Of a DNA stretch of 12,737 nt, positions 1 through 5,968 are shown one piece after another. The DNA is from Frankiales bacterium. Its GTDB lineage: Bacteria > Actinomycetota > Actinomycetes > Mycobacteriales > SCTD01. Positions within the stretch are counted from its first letter, which is position 1. Every line of letters begins with the position of its first letter. Below the pieces are notes generated by a model, which was not told the origin of the DNA, did not search any database, and saw nothing but the letters and a program-made list of their open reading frames with translations. Both the position numbers and the translations under genes were made by a program. The DNA lies in contig JAOPWK010000262.1 of NCBI GenBank assembly GCA_025965735.1, positions 1-12,737 of the forward strand, in the 5' to 3' direction.

Positions 1-102
1 GTAGATCTTGTCCTCGCCCTTGATGGTGCGGGTCTCGATGGCCTCGATGAGCGCGGCCCCGTGGTGCGGGTAGACGACGGTCTCGCCGACTGCGAACGTC
101 AT
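1..102 (-). CDS. carD: CarD family transcriptional regulator, N-terminal part (cut by window edge)
   Basis: Only the first 34 codons are inside the window; the gene runs off the left edge. The N-terminus (MTFAVGETVVYPHHGAALIE, then an EAIETRTIKGEDKIY segment) is the RNA-polymerase-interacting start of CarD/CdnL/TRCF-type proteins. In actinobacteria CarD binds the RNAP beta subunit and stabilises the open promoter complex, notably at rRNA promoters. The ATG is preceded by a GAGAGGGG stretch (113-120) about 10 nt upstream, which may act as the ribosome binding site. CarD lies downstream of the polyketide synthase gene on the same strand, but the 126-bp gap carries its own promoter-like element, so it is probably transcribed separately. 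Family assignment is firm; the DNA-binding C-terminal part cannot be judged here. Confidence 0.93.
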   Translation of the reverse strand, partial: MTFAVGETVVYPHHGAALIEAIETRTIKGEDKIY

Positions 103-112
103 GTGTAGTTAG

Positions 113-135
113 CCCCTCTCGCCACGACAAGGATA
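113..135 (-). promoter_or_regulatory. Putative carD extended -10 element and ribosome binding site
   Basis: Read on the minus strand, TGTTATCCT contains a TATCCT hexamer (130-135) preceded by TG one base upstream, an extended -10 arrangement. It is followed by GAGAGGGG (113-120) and the carD ATG at 102. The predicted leader would be about 20 nt. No convincing -35 hexamer sits 16-18 bp upstream, which fits an extended -10 promoter. This is inferred from sequence only. Confidence 0.45.
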
Positions 136-228
136 ACACGCTGTGACGGCGGCCTCATCCGCATCGTCGCAGGTCAGAGGGCATGCACCGGCCTTGACAA
201 GACCCGCTGTAGATGCCTCTCCGGCGCG

Positions 229-1296
229 CTAGCGACGCCGCAGCAGGGCCGCGTACAGCGTCAGCCCGGGCCCGAACGCCATGGCCACGACCGTCCCGCC
301 GACCGGCACGTCGACCGTCTGCGCCAGCCTCTCCAGCACCAGCAGCACCGTCGCGCTGGAGCAGTTGCCGACGTCGCGGAGCACGTCGTACGACGGCGCC
401 AGCTGCTCCTCGGCCAGCTCCAGGACCTCGCCCACCACCTCGACGATCTTGCGACCGCCGGGGTGGATCGCCCAGCCGTCCACGTCCGCGACGGCCATGC
501 CGTGCCGGCCGAGCAGCTCCTCGACGACCGGCCGCGCGTGCCGGGCCAGCACGTCGGGCACCGCCGGCGACAGGCCCATCTTGAAGCCCTGGTCGGTCAC
601 GTCCCAGGTCATGTGGCCAGCAGTGGCGACGTCGGTGCGGGCCACCACGTCGACGACCTCCATGCCGGCCGCGGTCGGCTCCAGCACGACGGCTGCCGCG
701 GCGTCGCTGAACAGCGCGTGGGCCACCATCTGCTGGAGGTCCTCGGGCGTCGGCGACCCGCTGCGGGCGCTGTCCGTCGTCGGCTGGACGTGCAGCGACG
801 TCAGCTCCAGGCACAGCATCACGGCCGGCTTCTGCCGGGCGGTGACGTAGTCGGCGGTCGCTCCCAGGCCAGGCAGCGCGGCGTAGCAGCCCATGTGCCC
901 GATGTGCAGCCGCTGGACGGAGTCGGTCATGCCGAGGTCGCGCGCGAGCAGGATGTCCAGGCCGGGCGTCACGTAGCCGGTGCAGGAGACGACGGTGAAC
1001 AGGCCGACGTCCTTGGCGTCCAGCCCGGCGTCGGCCAGGGCGCCGCCGACGGCCTCCTTGCCCAGCGGCATGGCCTCGGTGAGGAAGCGCTGCATGCGGG
1101 CGCCGGTGCCCCAGGAGGAGATGTCCTCCTGCGTGGGGTCGACGACGCCGCGCCGGGTGGTGATCGCGGAGTGCTCCCAGACCTTGCGGGCCAGGCGGGC
1201 GTCGGCGTAGTGGTCCTTGAAGTAGCCGTCCCACAGGCGCTGCTGGTCCATGGGGGCCGGCAGCGCGTGCGAGGCGCCGGTGAGGGCAGCGGTCAT
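229..1296 (-). CDS. Type III polyketide synthase (chalcone/alkylresorcinol synthase-like)
   Basis: A 355-residue homodimeric-type ketosynthase, the normal family length. Type III PKSs extend an acyl-CoA starter with malonyl-CoA directly on an active-site cysteine, giving pyrones, resorcinols or other phenols. The Cys-His-Asn triad is visible: C137 in HMGCYAALPG, H278 in WAIHPGGRK and N311 in DVGNCSS. The GFGPG loop appears as AFGPG (340-344) near the C-terminus. A second cysteine-containing motif, SCTGYVTPGLD (104-114), lies in the conserved region before the active site. The chosen ATG overlaps the methyltransferase stop (ATGA), so the two are probably translationally coupled; no strong Shine-Dalgarno precedes it. 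Together with the methyltransferase and divergent prenyltransferase it looks like a small phenolic-lipid or quinone pathway. The starter unit and product cannot be told from sequence. Confidence 0.93.
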   Translation of the reverse strand: MTAALTGASHALPAPMDQQRLWDGYFKDHYADARLARKVWEHSAITTRRGVVDPTQEDISSWGTGARMQRFLTEAMPLGKEAVGGALADAGLDAKDVGLFTVVSCTGYVTPGLDILLARDLGMTDSVQRLHIGHMGCYAALPGLGATADYVTARQKPAVMLCLELTSLHVQPTTDSARSGSPTPEDLQQMVAHALFSDAAAAVVLEPTAAGMEVVDVVARTDVATAGHMTWDVTDQGFKMGLSPAVPDVLARHARPVVEELLGRHGMAVADVDGWAIHPGGRKIVEVVGEVLELAEEQLAPSYDVLRDVGNCSSATVLLVLERLAQTVDVPVGGTVVAMAFGPGLTLYAALLRRR

Positions 1297-2012
1297 GAGG
1301 GGGTTCCGATCCGGGTCAGGGGCTTGGTGCCCACGGCTTGGAAGAGGCCGGCCGTGCTGCGGGTGGTGAGCATGCGCACCGAGGGCTTCCTGCCCGCCAG
1401 CCACTGGACGTAGTCGAGTGCGCTCGGTCGCAGGCCGGTCATCGTGAGCAGCACCCCGCACGAGGACGCGGCGCGGGACAGCGCCCGCCGGTCCACGAAC
1501 AGGGCGGGGTCGTGCAGCCGCTTCGGCGGGCCGGCGGGGATCCGCTCGCCGACGGTGACGGAGGAGAAGCGGCCCCACCAGGTGGCCGCGATGGTGTCGA
1601 TCACCAGCGTCCCCCCGGGCCGCAGCACCCGGCACGCCTCGCGCACCAGCTCCGGGGGGTCGGGGACGTGCTCGAGCACCTCGCCCGCGACCACCACGTC
1701 GGCGACGGCGCTCGCGAACGGCAGCCGCGTCACGTCCCCACGCACCGGCACGACGCCGTGATCGCGGGCCAGCGGCAGCGCGGTCGGCGACAGGTCGAGC
1801 CCGACGTGCCGGTGGCCCTTGCCGGCGACGTGCGGCGCGAGCAGGCCGCCGCCGCAGGCCAGGTCGAGCAGCAGGCTGCCCTCGCGTACGGCCTCCGGAA
1901 CCAGTCGGGCGCGCGCCTCGGCGATCCAGTGCAGCATCGCGAACTGCCCGCGCGGCGCCCACCACTGGTCGGCCAGGTCGTCGTACTGACCGGGGTCGTT
2001 GAGCGGGCGCAC
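1293..2012 (-). CDS. UbiG-like class I SAM-dependent O-methyltransferase
   Basis: A 239-residue class I methyltransferase. The N-terminus (YDDLADQWWAPRGQFAMLHW, residues 10-29) resembles the UbiG signature, in which an A-x-x-W-W segment is followed by F-x-x-LH. The SAM-binding motif I is LLLDLACGGG (47-56) with an acidic GLDLS strand end (71-75). Post-motifs EVLEHVPDP (111-119) and RVLRPGG (128-134) follow. UbiG methylates phenolic hydroxyls during ubiquinone synthesis; here the likely substrate is the polyketide phenol made by the enzyme encoded next. That substrate is inferred from the 4-bp ATGA overlap, not from motifs. The start is GTG at 2012; there is no Shine-Dalgarno, and a CAGACT hexamer lies 6 nt upstream, consistent with leaderless transcription. 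Confidence 0.87.
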   Translation of the reverse strand: MRPLNDPGQYDDLADQWWAPRGQFAMLHWIAEARARLVPEAVREGSLLLDLACGGGLLAPHVAGKGHRHVGLDLSPTALPLARDHGVVPVRGDVTRLPFASAVADVVVAGEVLEHVPDPPELVREACRVLRPGGTLVIDTIAATWWGRFSSVTVGERIPAGPPKRLHDPALFVDRRALSRAASSCGVLLTMTGLRPSALDYVQWLAGRKPSVRMLTTRSTAGLFQAVGTKPLTRIGTPS

Positions 2013-2049
2013 TGCGTCAGTCTGCTACGGCCTCGGCCACACTGCGGGC
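2013..2049. promoter_or_regulatory. 37-bp divergent promoter region between methyltransferase and UbiA genes
   Basis: Both genes lack a Shine-Dalgarno. On the minus strand CAGACT (2019-2024) ends 6 nt before the methyltransferase GTG. On the plus strand CACACT (2038-2043) ends 6 nt before the prenyltransferase GTG. Both resemble the TANNNT -10 element at the spacing expected for leaderless transcripts, apart from C at the first position. No clear -35 hexamers were found. The near mirror-image layout suggests that the two sides are co-regulated; this is inferred. Confidence 0.4.
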
Positions 2050-2871
2050 GTGCTCGTGCTCCCACTCGTCCGCGCCAGCCACCCGGAGCCGACGGTGGCC
2101 GTGACGGCCATCTCCACCGCCCTGGCGCTGTCGACCGGACTCGGCGGTCGGGCGCTGCTGGTGGCGCTGGCCTTCCTGACCGGGCAGCTGTCGGTGGGCT
2201 GGAGCAACGACTGGATCGACGCGGCGCGCGACCTGCGGACCGGGCGCGAGGACAAGCCGGTGGCGCGGGGCGAGCTGGTGCCCTCCCAGGTGCGAGCCGC
2301 CGCCCTCACGGCCGCCGCTCTCTGCGTGCCGGCGTCGCTGGCGCTGGGCTGGCGGGCCGGCCTGCTGCACCTGGCCGCCGTCGCGGCGGCGTGGGCGTAC
2401 AACGCCCGTCTCAAGGCGACCCTGCTGTCCTGGCTTCCGTACGCCTTCTCCTTCGGCGCGGTGCCATCGATCATCACGCTGGCCCGTGACGAGCCGGCGC
2501 TGGCCCCGTGGTGGGCGACCGCGGCCGGCGCGCTGCTGGGCGTCGGCGCACACCTGTGCAACGTGCTGCCGGACCTGGAGGAGGACCTGGCGACGGGCGT
2601 ACGGGGGCTGCCGCACGTGCTCGGGCCGGGTCGTTCTGCGGTGGTCGCGGCGGGGCTGCTGCTGGGCGCGGCGGTGCTGCTCGCCGTCGGGCCGGGCAGA
2701 CCGGGGGTGCTGCCGGTGGTCGCCGTCGTGCTCGCTGCCGCCGTCACCGCCGCGGGTCTGCTGCGGGCGCGCCGGCCGGGGTCACGGGACGCCTTCCGCG
2801 CGGCGATCCTCGTGGCCGCCGTCTCCGTCGGGCTGCTCGTCGCCCGCGGTGCCGTCCTCGTGCCGACCTGA
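2050..2871 (+). CDS. UbiA family prenyltransferase (integral membrane)
   Basis: A 273-residue, strongly hydrophobic protein with several predicted membrane helices. It carries the two Asp-rich, Mg-diphosphate-binding motifs of the UbiA superfamily: NDWIDAARD (53-61), followed by the typical G-R-x-DKP-V-A-R-G segment, and NVLPDLEED (171-178 region). UbiA enzymes attach an isoprenoid chain to an aromatic or polar acceptor in the membrane. The GTG at 2050 was chosen because a TTG at 1999 would run into the divergent methyltransferase gene; GTG at 2056 is also possible. Only 12 bp separate it from the SCO1 gene. Next to a type III PKS and a UbiG-like methyltransferase, prenylation of a polyketide phenol is the attractive reading. 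Other UbiA roles (menaquinone, heme O, arabinosyl-lipid precursor) are not excluded, though the short form does not look like CtaB. Confidence 0.88.
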   Translation: MLVLPLVRASHPEPTVAVTAISTALALSTGLGGRALLVALAFLTGQLSVGWSNDWIDAARDLRTGREDKPVARGELVPSQVRAAALTAAALCVPASLALGWRAGLLHLAAVAAAWAYNARLKATLLSWLPYAFSFGAVPSIITLARDEPALAPWWATAAGALLGVGAHLCNVLPDLEEDLATGVRGLPHVLGPGRSAVVAAGLLLGAAVLLAVGPGRPGVLPVVAVVLAAAVTAAGLLRARRPGSRDAFRAAILVAAVSVGLLVARGAVLVPT

Positions 2872-2883
2872 GAGACTGGAGGC

Positions 2884-3582
2884 ATGACCCGCCGCGCCGC
2901 CGCCGCTCTCGGCCTGGCCGTCGGGCTGCTGCTCACGGGCTGCGCCGGGACCGCCGCGCCCGAGGCTGCGCCCGCAGCGGAGTTCCACGGCGTCGAGCCG
3001 GAGCCGGTGCCCGCGCGGCCGTCCTTCGTGCTGCGGACGACGGCCGGCGAGCGCTACGACTTCGCCGAGCGCACCGGCGGCCGCCCGACGCTGCTGTACT
3101 TCGGCTACACGAACTGCCCGGACGAGTGCCCCACGGCAATGGCCGACATCGCCGCGGCGCTGCGGTCGACACCGGCCGAGCTGCGCGACGAGGTCGAGGT
3201 CGTGTTCGTGACGACCGACCCCGCGCGGGACACCCCCCCGATCCTGCGCGAGTGGCTCGACAAGTTCTCCCAGGAGTACGTCGGGCTGGTCGGGACACAG
3301 GCCGAGGTGGACGCCGCGCAGGTGGCGACCGGGATCGCGGCGGCGAAGAAGGGCGGTGCCGTGGAGACGCTCCCCGGGCGCCCGAACGAGCACGTCCACA
3401 AGCCCGGTACGGCCCCCCACACCCACGACCGACCCCTTGGATACGGTGTGGGGCACGCCAACGTGATCTTCGGCTTCGACACCCGGGACCGGCTGCCGGT
3501 GCTGTACCCGGGCGGCGTGCGGCCGTCCGACATCGCCGCCGACCTGCCCCTCCTCGCTCAGACCCAGGGAGACCCCTCGTGA
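2884..3582 (+). CDS. SCO1/SenC family copper-binding lipoprotein
   Basis: A 232-residue secreted lipoprotein: a short basic N-terminus, a hydrophobic core and lipobox LLTGC with the lipidated Cys at 20. The thioredoxin-like fold contains the SCO copper site: CxxxC in NCPDECP (C78, C82) and the distal histidine H191 in VGHANVIFGFD. VFVTTDPARDTP (108-119) is also typical. SCO proteins bind copper and/or act as thiol reductases for the CuA centre of cytochrome c oxidase on the outer face of the membrane. Unusually, the segment just before the distal His holds HVHKPGTAPHTH (170-181), adding several potential metal ligands. The ATG has a clear GGAGG four bases away. Its stop overlaps the next gene by 4 bp (GTGA), so both lipoproteins are probably co-translated. 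Confidence 0.93.
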   Translation: MTRRAAAALGLAVGLLLTGCAGTAAPEAAPAAEFHGVEPEPVPARPSFVLRTTAGERYDFAERTGGRPTLLYFGYTNCPDECPTAMADIAAALRSTPAELRDEVEVVFVTTDPARDTPPILREWLDKFSQEYVGLVGTQAEVDAAQVATGIAAAKKGGAVETLPGRPNEHVHKPGTAPHTHDRPLGYGVGHANVIFGFDTRDRLPVLYPGGVRPSDIAADLPLLAQTQGDPS

Positions 3583-4256
3583 CCACCCGCCTCGCCACCG
3601 GGCTGCTGGCCCTCGCGACCGCCGTCTCGGTCAGCGCGTGCGGCGCGAGCCTGGACGCGCAGACCTACCAGGAGCGCAACAACGCCGAGTCCACCAACGC
3701 GGCGATCGGCTCGCTGGCGCTGCGCAACGTGGCCGTCGAGGCGCCGTCGGACGACGCGGGCTACGAGGTCGGCGAGGACGCGACCGTCGTGCTGACCGTG
3801 ACCAACGCCGCCGACGAGGAGGACCGCCTGGTGGAGGTCACCTCCTCGGCCGCGCAGGAGGTCGTCGTGCTGGCCGGCGGCAGGGAGCGCGACATGGTCG
3901 TGCCGCCGCTCGGCTCGACCGGGAGCTTCGTCACCCTCGAGCTGCGGGGCCTGAGCCGCCCGCTGCGCCCGGGCGAGTACGTCGACCTGACCTTCCGCTT
4001 CGAGAGCAACGGCACCACCGACCTGCTGGCCCCCGTCATCACCACCGGCGAGACCGACCGGCCGGTCTACACCGGCGAGCGGCTCGAGGGCGGCGAGGAG
4101 CCGGCCCTGCAGGCGCCGGCCGGCGGCCACCACGGCGAGGACCACGCCGGCGAGCCCGCGGGCGAGGGCGGCGAGGAGGGCCAGGACAGCACCGGCACGC
4201 TCATCGGCGAGGGCGAGGCCGGCCAGGAGGTCGGCTCCGAGGGCACCGGCGGCTGA
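3579..4256 (+). CDS. lpqE: LpqE/PCu(A)C-like lipoprotein with His/acidic tail
   Basis: A 225-residue lipoprotein with signal peptide and lipobox VSAC (Cys 21). Residues about 40-165 form a beta-rich domain resembling actinobacterial LpqE and the DUF461/PCu(A)C copper-chaperone fold: NAAIGSLALRNVAVEAP, then a TVTNAADEEDRLVEV strand, GLSRPLRPGEY and LLAPVITTGE. The canonical H-M-x10-M-x21-H-x-M copper ligands are not visible, and the position usually held by the first His is replaced (SSAAQEVVVL). Instead the C-terminal 50 residues are Gly/Glu-rich with HHGEDH (184-189). The start is GTG, overlapping the SCO1 stop. Its place directly before radA matches lpqE in mycobacteria. Family membership is likely from pattern and position; copper binding is unproven. 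Confidence 0.75.
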   Translation: MTTRLATGLLALATAVSVSACGASLDAQTYQERNNAESTNAAIGSLALRNVAVEAPSDDAGYEVGEDATVVLTVTNAADEEDRLVEVTSSAAQEVVVLAGGRERDMVVPPLGSTGSFVTLELRGLSRPLRPGEYVDLTFRFESNGTTDLLAPVITTGETDRPVYTGERLEGGEEPALQAPAGGHHGEDHAGEPAGEGGEEGQDSTGTLIGEGEAGQEVGSEGTGG

Positions 4257-4274
4257 CCCGCCCGCCCCAACGCC

Positions 4275-4354
4275 CCACCGCCCCACCGCCCCCACCGCCT
4301 CCACCGCCTCCACCGCCTCCACCGCCTCCACCGCCTCCACCGCCTCCACCGCTG
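4275..4354. repeat. C-rich tandem repeat (CCACCGCCT)n in the lpqE-radA intergenic region
   Basis: Two 8-bp units CCACCGCC (4275-4290) are followed by six perfect 9-bp units CCACCGCCT (4292-4345) and a partial seventh (CCACCGC, 4346-4352). The plus strand is C-rich and G-poor, which on the lpqE transcript is the composition favoured by Rho utilisation sites. The minus strand has regularly spaced GG pairs (GGCGGTGGA), which could form two-tier quadruplexes. All apparent poly-Pro and poly-Gly frames here are products of the repeat. No intrinsic terminator hairpin with a T-run was seen between 4257 and 4467. The function is inferred. Confidence 0.9.
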
Positions 4355-4431
4355 ATCTTCCGCATCTGGCCATCGACACGCCGCACGAGGCCGCCATCCG
4401 GTGACGCTCGCGACGGCTCCGGCGGGGCAGC

Positions 4432-4467
4432 CCGACGCTGTCGGACCCCGCGGCTAGCGTCCGCCGC
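4432..4467 (+). promoter_or_regulatory. radA promoter, probably leaderless
   Basis: TAGCGT (4455-4460) matches the actinobacterial TANNNT -10 consensus and ends exactly 7 nt before the radA ATG, placing the transcription start at or next to the initiation codon. A weak -35-like CCGACG (4432-4437; GAC core) lies 17 bp upstream. No Shine-Dalgarno precedes the ATG, which supports a leaderless mRNA. Confidence 0.55.
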
Positions 4468-5892
4468 ATGGCCGCTGCCACTCCGCGCAAGGAACGCCCC
4501 GTGCACCGCTGCGCGGAGTGCGGCGTCAGCGTGGCCAAATGGGTCGGCCAGTGCCCGCAGTGCCAGGCCTGGGGCTCGATCGCGGAGGCGTCAGCCGTCC
4601 GCGCGCTGCCCGGGCTCAAGAGCGGCCGCACCGGCTCGGTCCCCGACCAGCCGGCCCGCCCGGTGTCGGAGGTCGTGGCGCTGAGCGCCCCGCGCGAGCT
4701 GACCGGGCTGGCGGAGTTCGACCGCGTGCTCGGCGGCGGGCTGGTGGCGGGGCAGGTCGTGCTGCTGGCCGGCGAGCCCGGCGCCGGCAAGTCGACGCTG
4801 CTCAACACGGTCGCCCACACGATGGCGCAGCGGCAGGCCGGAGCCGTCCTCTACGTCTCCGGCGAGGAGAGCGTCGAGCAGATCAGCGTGCGGGCCCGGC
4901 GCATCGGCGCGACCGCCCCGGGCGTGCTCCTCGCCGAGGAGACTGACCTGTCCTGCCTGCTGGGCCACGTCGAGGCGCACGACCCGGCGCTGCTCATCGT
5001 CGACAGCGTCCAGGCGATCGCCTCCACCGCCGTCGACGGCCGGGCCGGCGGCATGGCCCAGGTCCAAGAGGTCACGCAGGTGCTGGTCCGGGTGGCCAAG
5101 GCCCGCCGGATGCCCGTCCTGATGATCGGCCAGTCCACCCGCGAGAACGCCGTCGCCGGCCCCCGCGCGATGGAGCACATGGTCGACACCGTGCTGACCT
5201 TCGAGGGCGACAAGCACACCTCGCTGCGGCTGCTGCGCGCGGTGAAGAACCGGTACGGCCCCGCTGACGAGGTCGTCTGCTTCGAGCAGTGCGACGACGG
5301 CCTGCGCGAGGTGGCCGACCCGTCCGACCTGTTCCGCAGCCACCGCGACGAGCCGGTGCCCGGCACCGCGGTCGCGGTCGCCGTCGACGGGCGCCGCGCC
5401 GTTCCGGCCGAGGTGCAGGCGCTGGTCGCCGCCACCTCCTCGCCCAACCCGCGCCGCGGCGTCAACGGCCTGGACACCTCCCGGGTGGCGATGCTGCTCG
5501 CTGTCACCGAGCGCGCCGCCGGGATCGTGCTCGACCGGGACGTCTTCGTGGCGACCGTCGGCGGCGCGAAGCTGTCCGACCCGGCGACCGACCTCGCCGT
5601 CTGCCTGGCCGTCGCCTCCGCTGCCGTCGGCGTGGCCATGCCCGCCGACGTGGCCGTCATCGGCGAGGTGGCGCTGTCCGGCGACATCCGCCCGGTCGGC
5701 CACCTGGCCCAGCGGGTGAACGAGGCGGCGCGGCTCGGCTACCGCCGGATCCTCGTGCCGCCGGGTTCGCGCAAGCGCCTGCCGAGCCTGCCGGAGGACG
5801 CGAAGGTGGTCGAGCTCGAGCACCTGGTCCGTGCGCTGGAGGCGCTCAGGTCGTACGCCACCGTCGTCCCGCTGCGCGCCGGCGCGCGCTGA
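4468..5892 (+). CDS. radA: DNA repair protein RadA (Sms)
   Basis: A 474-residue RecA-related ATPase that drives branch migration during recombinational repair. Domains in order: a C4 zinc finger (C15, C18, C29, C32); a RecA-like ATPase core with Walker A GEPGAGKST (102-110), Walker B LLIVDSVQ (175-182) and the RadA-specific KNRYG motif (260-264); and a C-terminal Lon-protease-like domain (about 310-455) with GGAKLSDPATDLA. The loop usually written GHVTKDG reads GQSTREN here (221-227), with the His, the Lys and the final Gly all changed, although the flanking AGPRAMEHMVDTVL is normal. It lies 76 bp upstream of disA, an order conserved in many Gram-positives; in Bacillus subtilis RadA interacts with DisA and restrains its activity. 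Length and all other motifs are ordinary. Confidence 0.97.
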   Translation: MAAATPRKERPVHRCAECGVSVAKWVGQCPQCQAWGSIAEASAVRALPGLKSGRTGSVPDQPARPVSEVVALSAPRELTGLAEFDRVLGGGLVAGQVVLLAGEPGAGKSTLLNTVAHTMAQRQAGAVLYVSGEESVEQISVRARRIGATAPGVLLAEETDLSCLLGHVEAHDPALLIVDSVQAIASTAVDGRAGGMAQVQEVTQVLVRVAKARRMPVLMIGQSTRENAVAGPRAMEHMVDTVLTFEGDKHTSLRLLRAVKNRYGPADEVVCFEQCDDGLREVADPSDLFRSHRDEPVPGTAVAVAVDGRRAVPAEVQALVAATSSPNPRRGVNGLDTSRVAMLLAVTERAAGIVLDRDVFVATVGGAKLSDPATDLAVCLAVASAAVGVAMPADVAVIGEVALSGDIRPVGHLAQRVNEAARLGYRRILVPPGSRKRLPSLPEDAKVVELEHLVRALEALRSYATVVPLRAGAR

Positions 5893-5930
5893 CGGACACG
5901 CCGCTGTCGCGAGGGAGGGCCTGCGCTCCC

Positions 5931-5968
5931 TAGACTCCGCCTCAGCACCGGAGGCGAGGAGGAGCAGC
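5931..5968 (+). promoter_or_regulatory. disA -10 element and ribosome binding site
   Basis: TAGACT (5931-5936) is a good TANNNT -10 hexamer; the start point would be near 5943. AGGAGG (5957-5962) follows, 6 nt before the GTG at 5969, a strong Shine-Dalgarno that decides the start. No clear -35 was found. The element implies that disA can be transcribed independently of radA. Confidence 0.55.

Noticed and set aside
194..199. TTGACA as a plus-strand -35 element
   Set aside because: No -10 hexamer lies at 16-18 bp and no plus-strand gene follows; it falls between two minus-strand genes.
1999..2049. TTG at 1999 as the start of the UbiA-family gene
   Set aside because: It would overlap the divergent methyltransferase start, has no ribosome binding site, and the extra residues do not resemble UbiA proteins. 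GTG at 2050 starts right before the family-like sequence.
2508..4256. 582-codon plus-strand frame as one protein spanning SCO1 and LpqE
   Set aside because: Its first part is Arg/Gly-rich out-of-frame sequence of the UbiA and SCO1 genes; the real protein begins at GTG 3579 with a signal peptide.
4275..4354. Repeat array as a CRISPR
   Set aside because: The units are contiguous 8-9 bp copies without spacers and no cas gene is present.
4201..4506. Minus-strand frame with a poly-glycine run
   Set aside because: It is the complement of the same repeat and overlaps the ends of two well-supported genes.
3638..4684. Plus-strand open frame with a poly-proline run
   Set aside because: It is a shadow of lpqE and radA; the Pro run is only the translated CCACCGCCT repeat.
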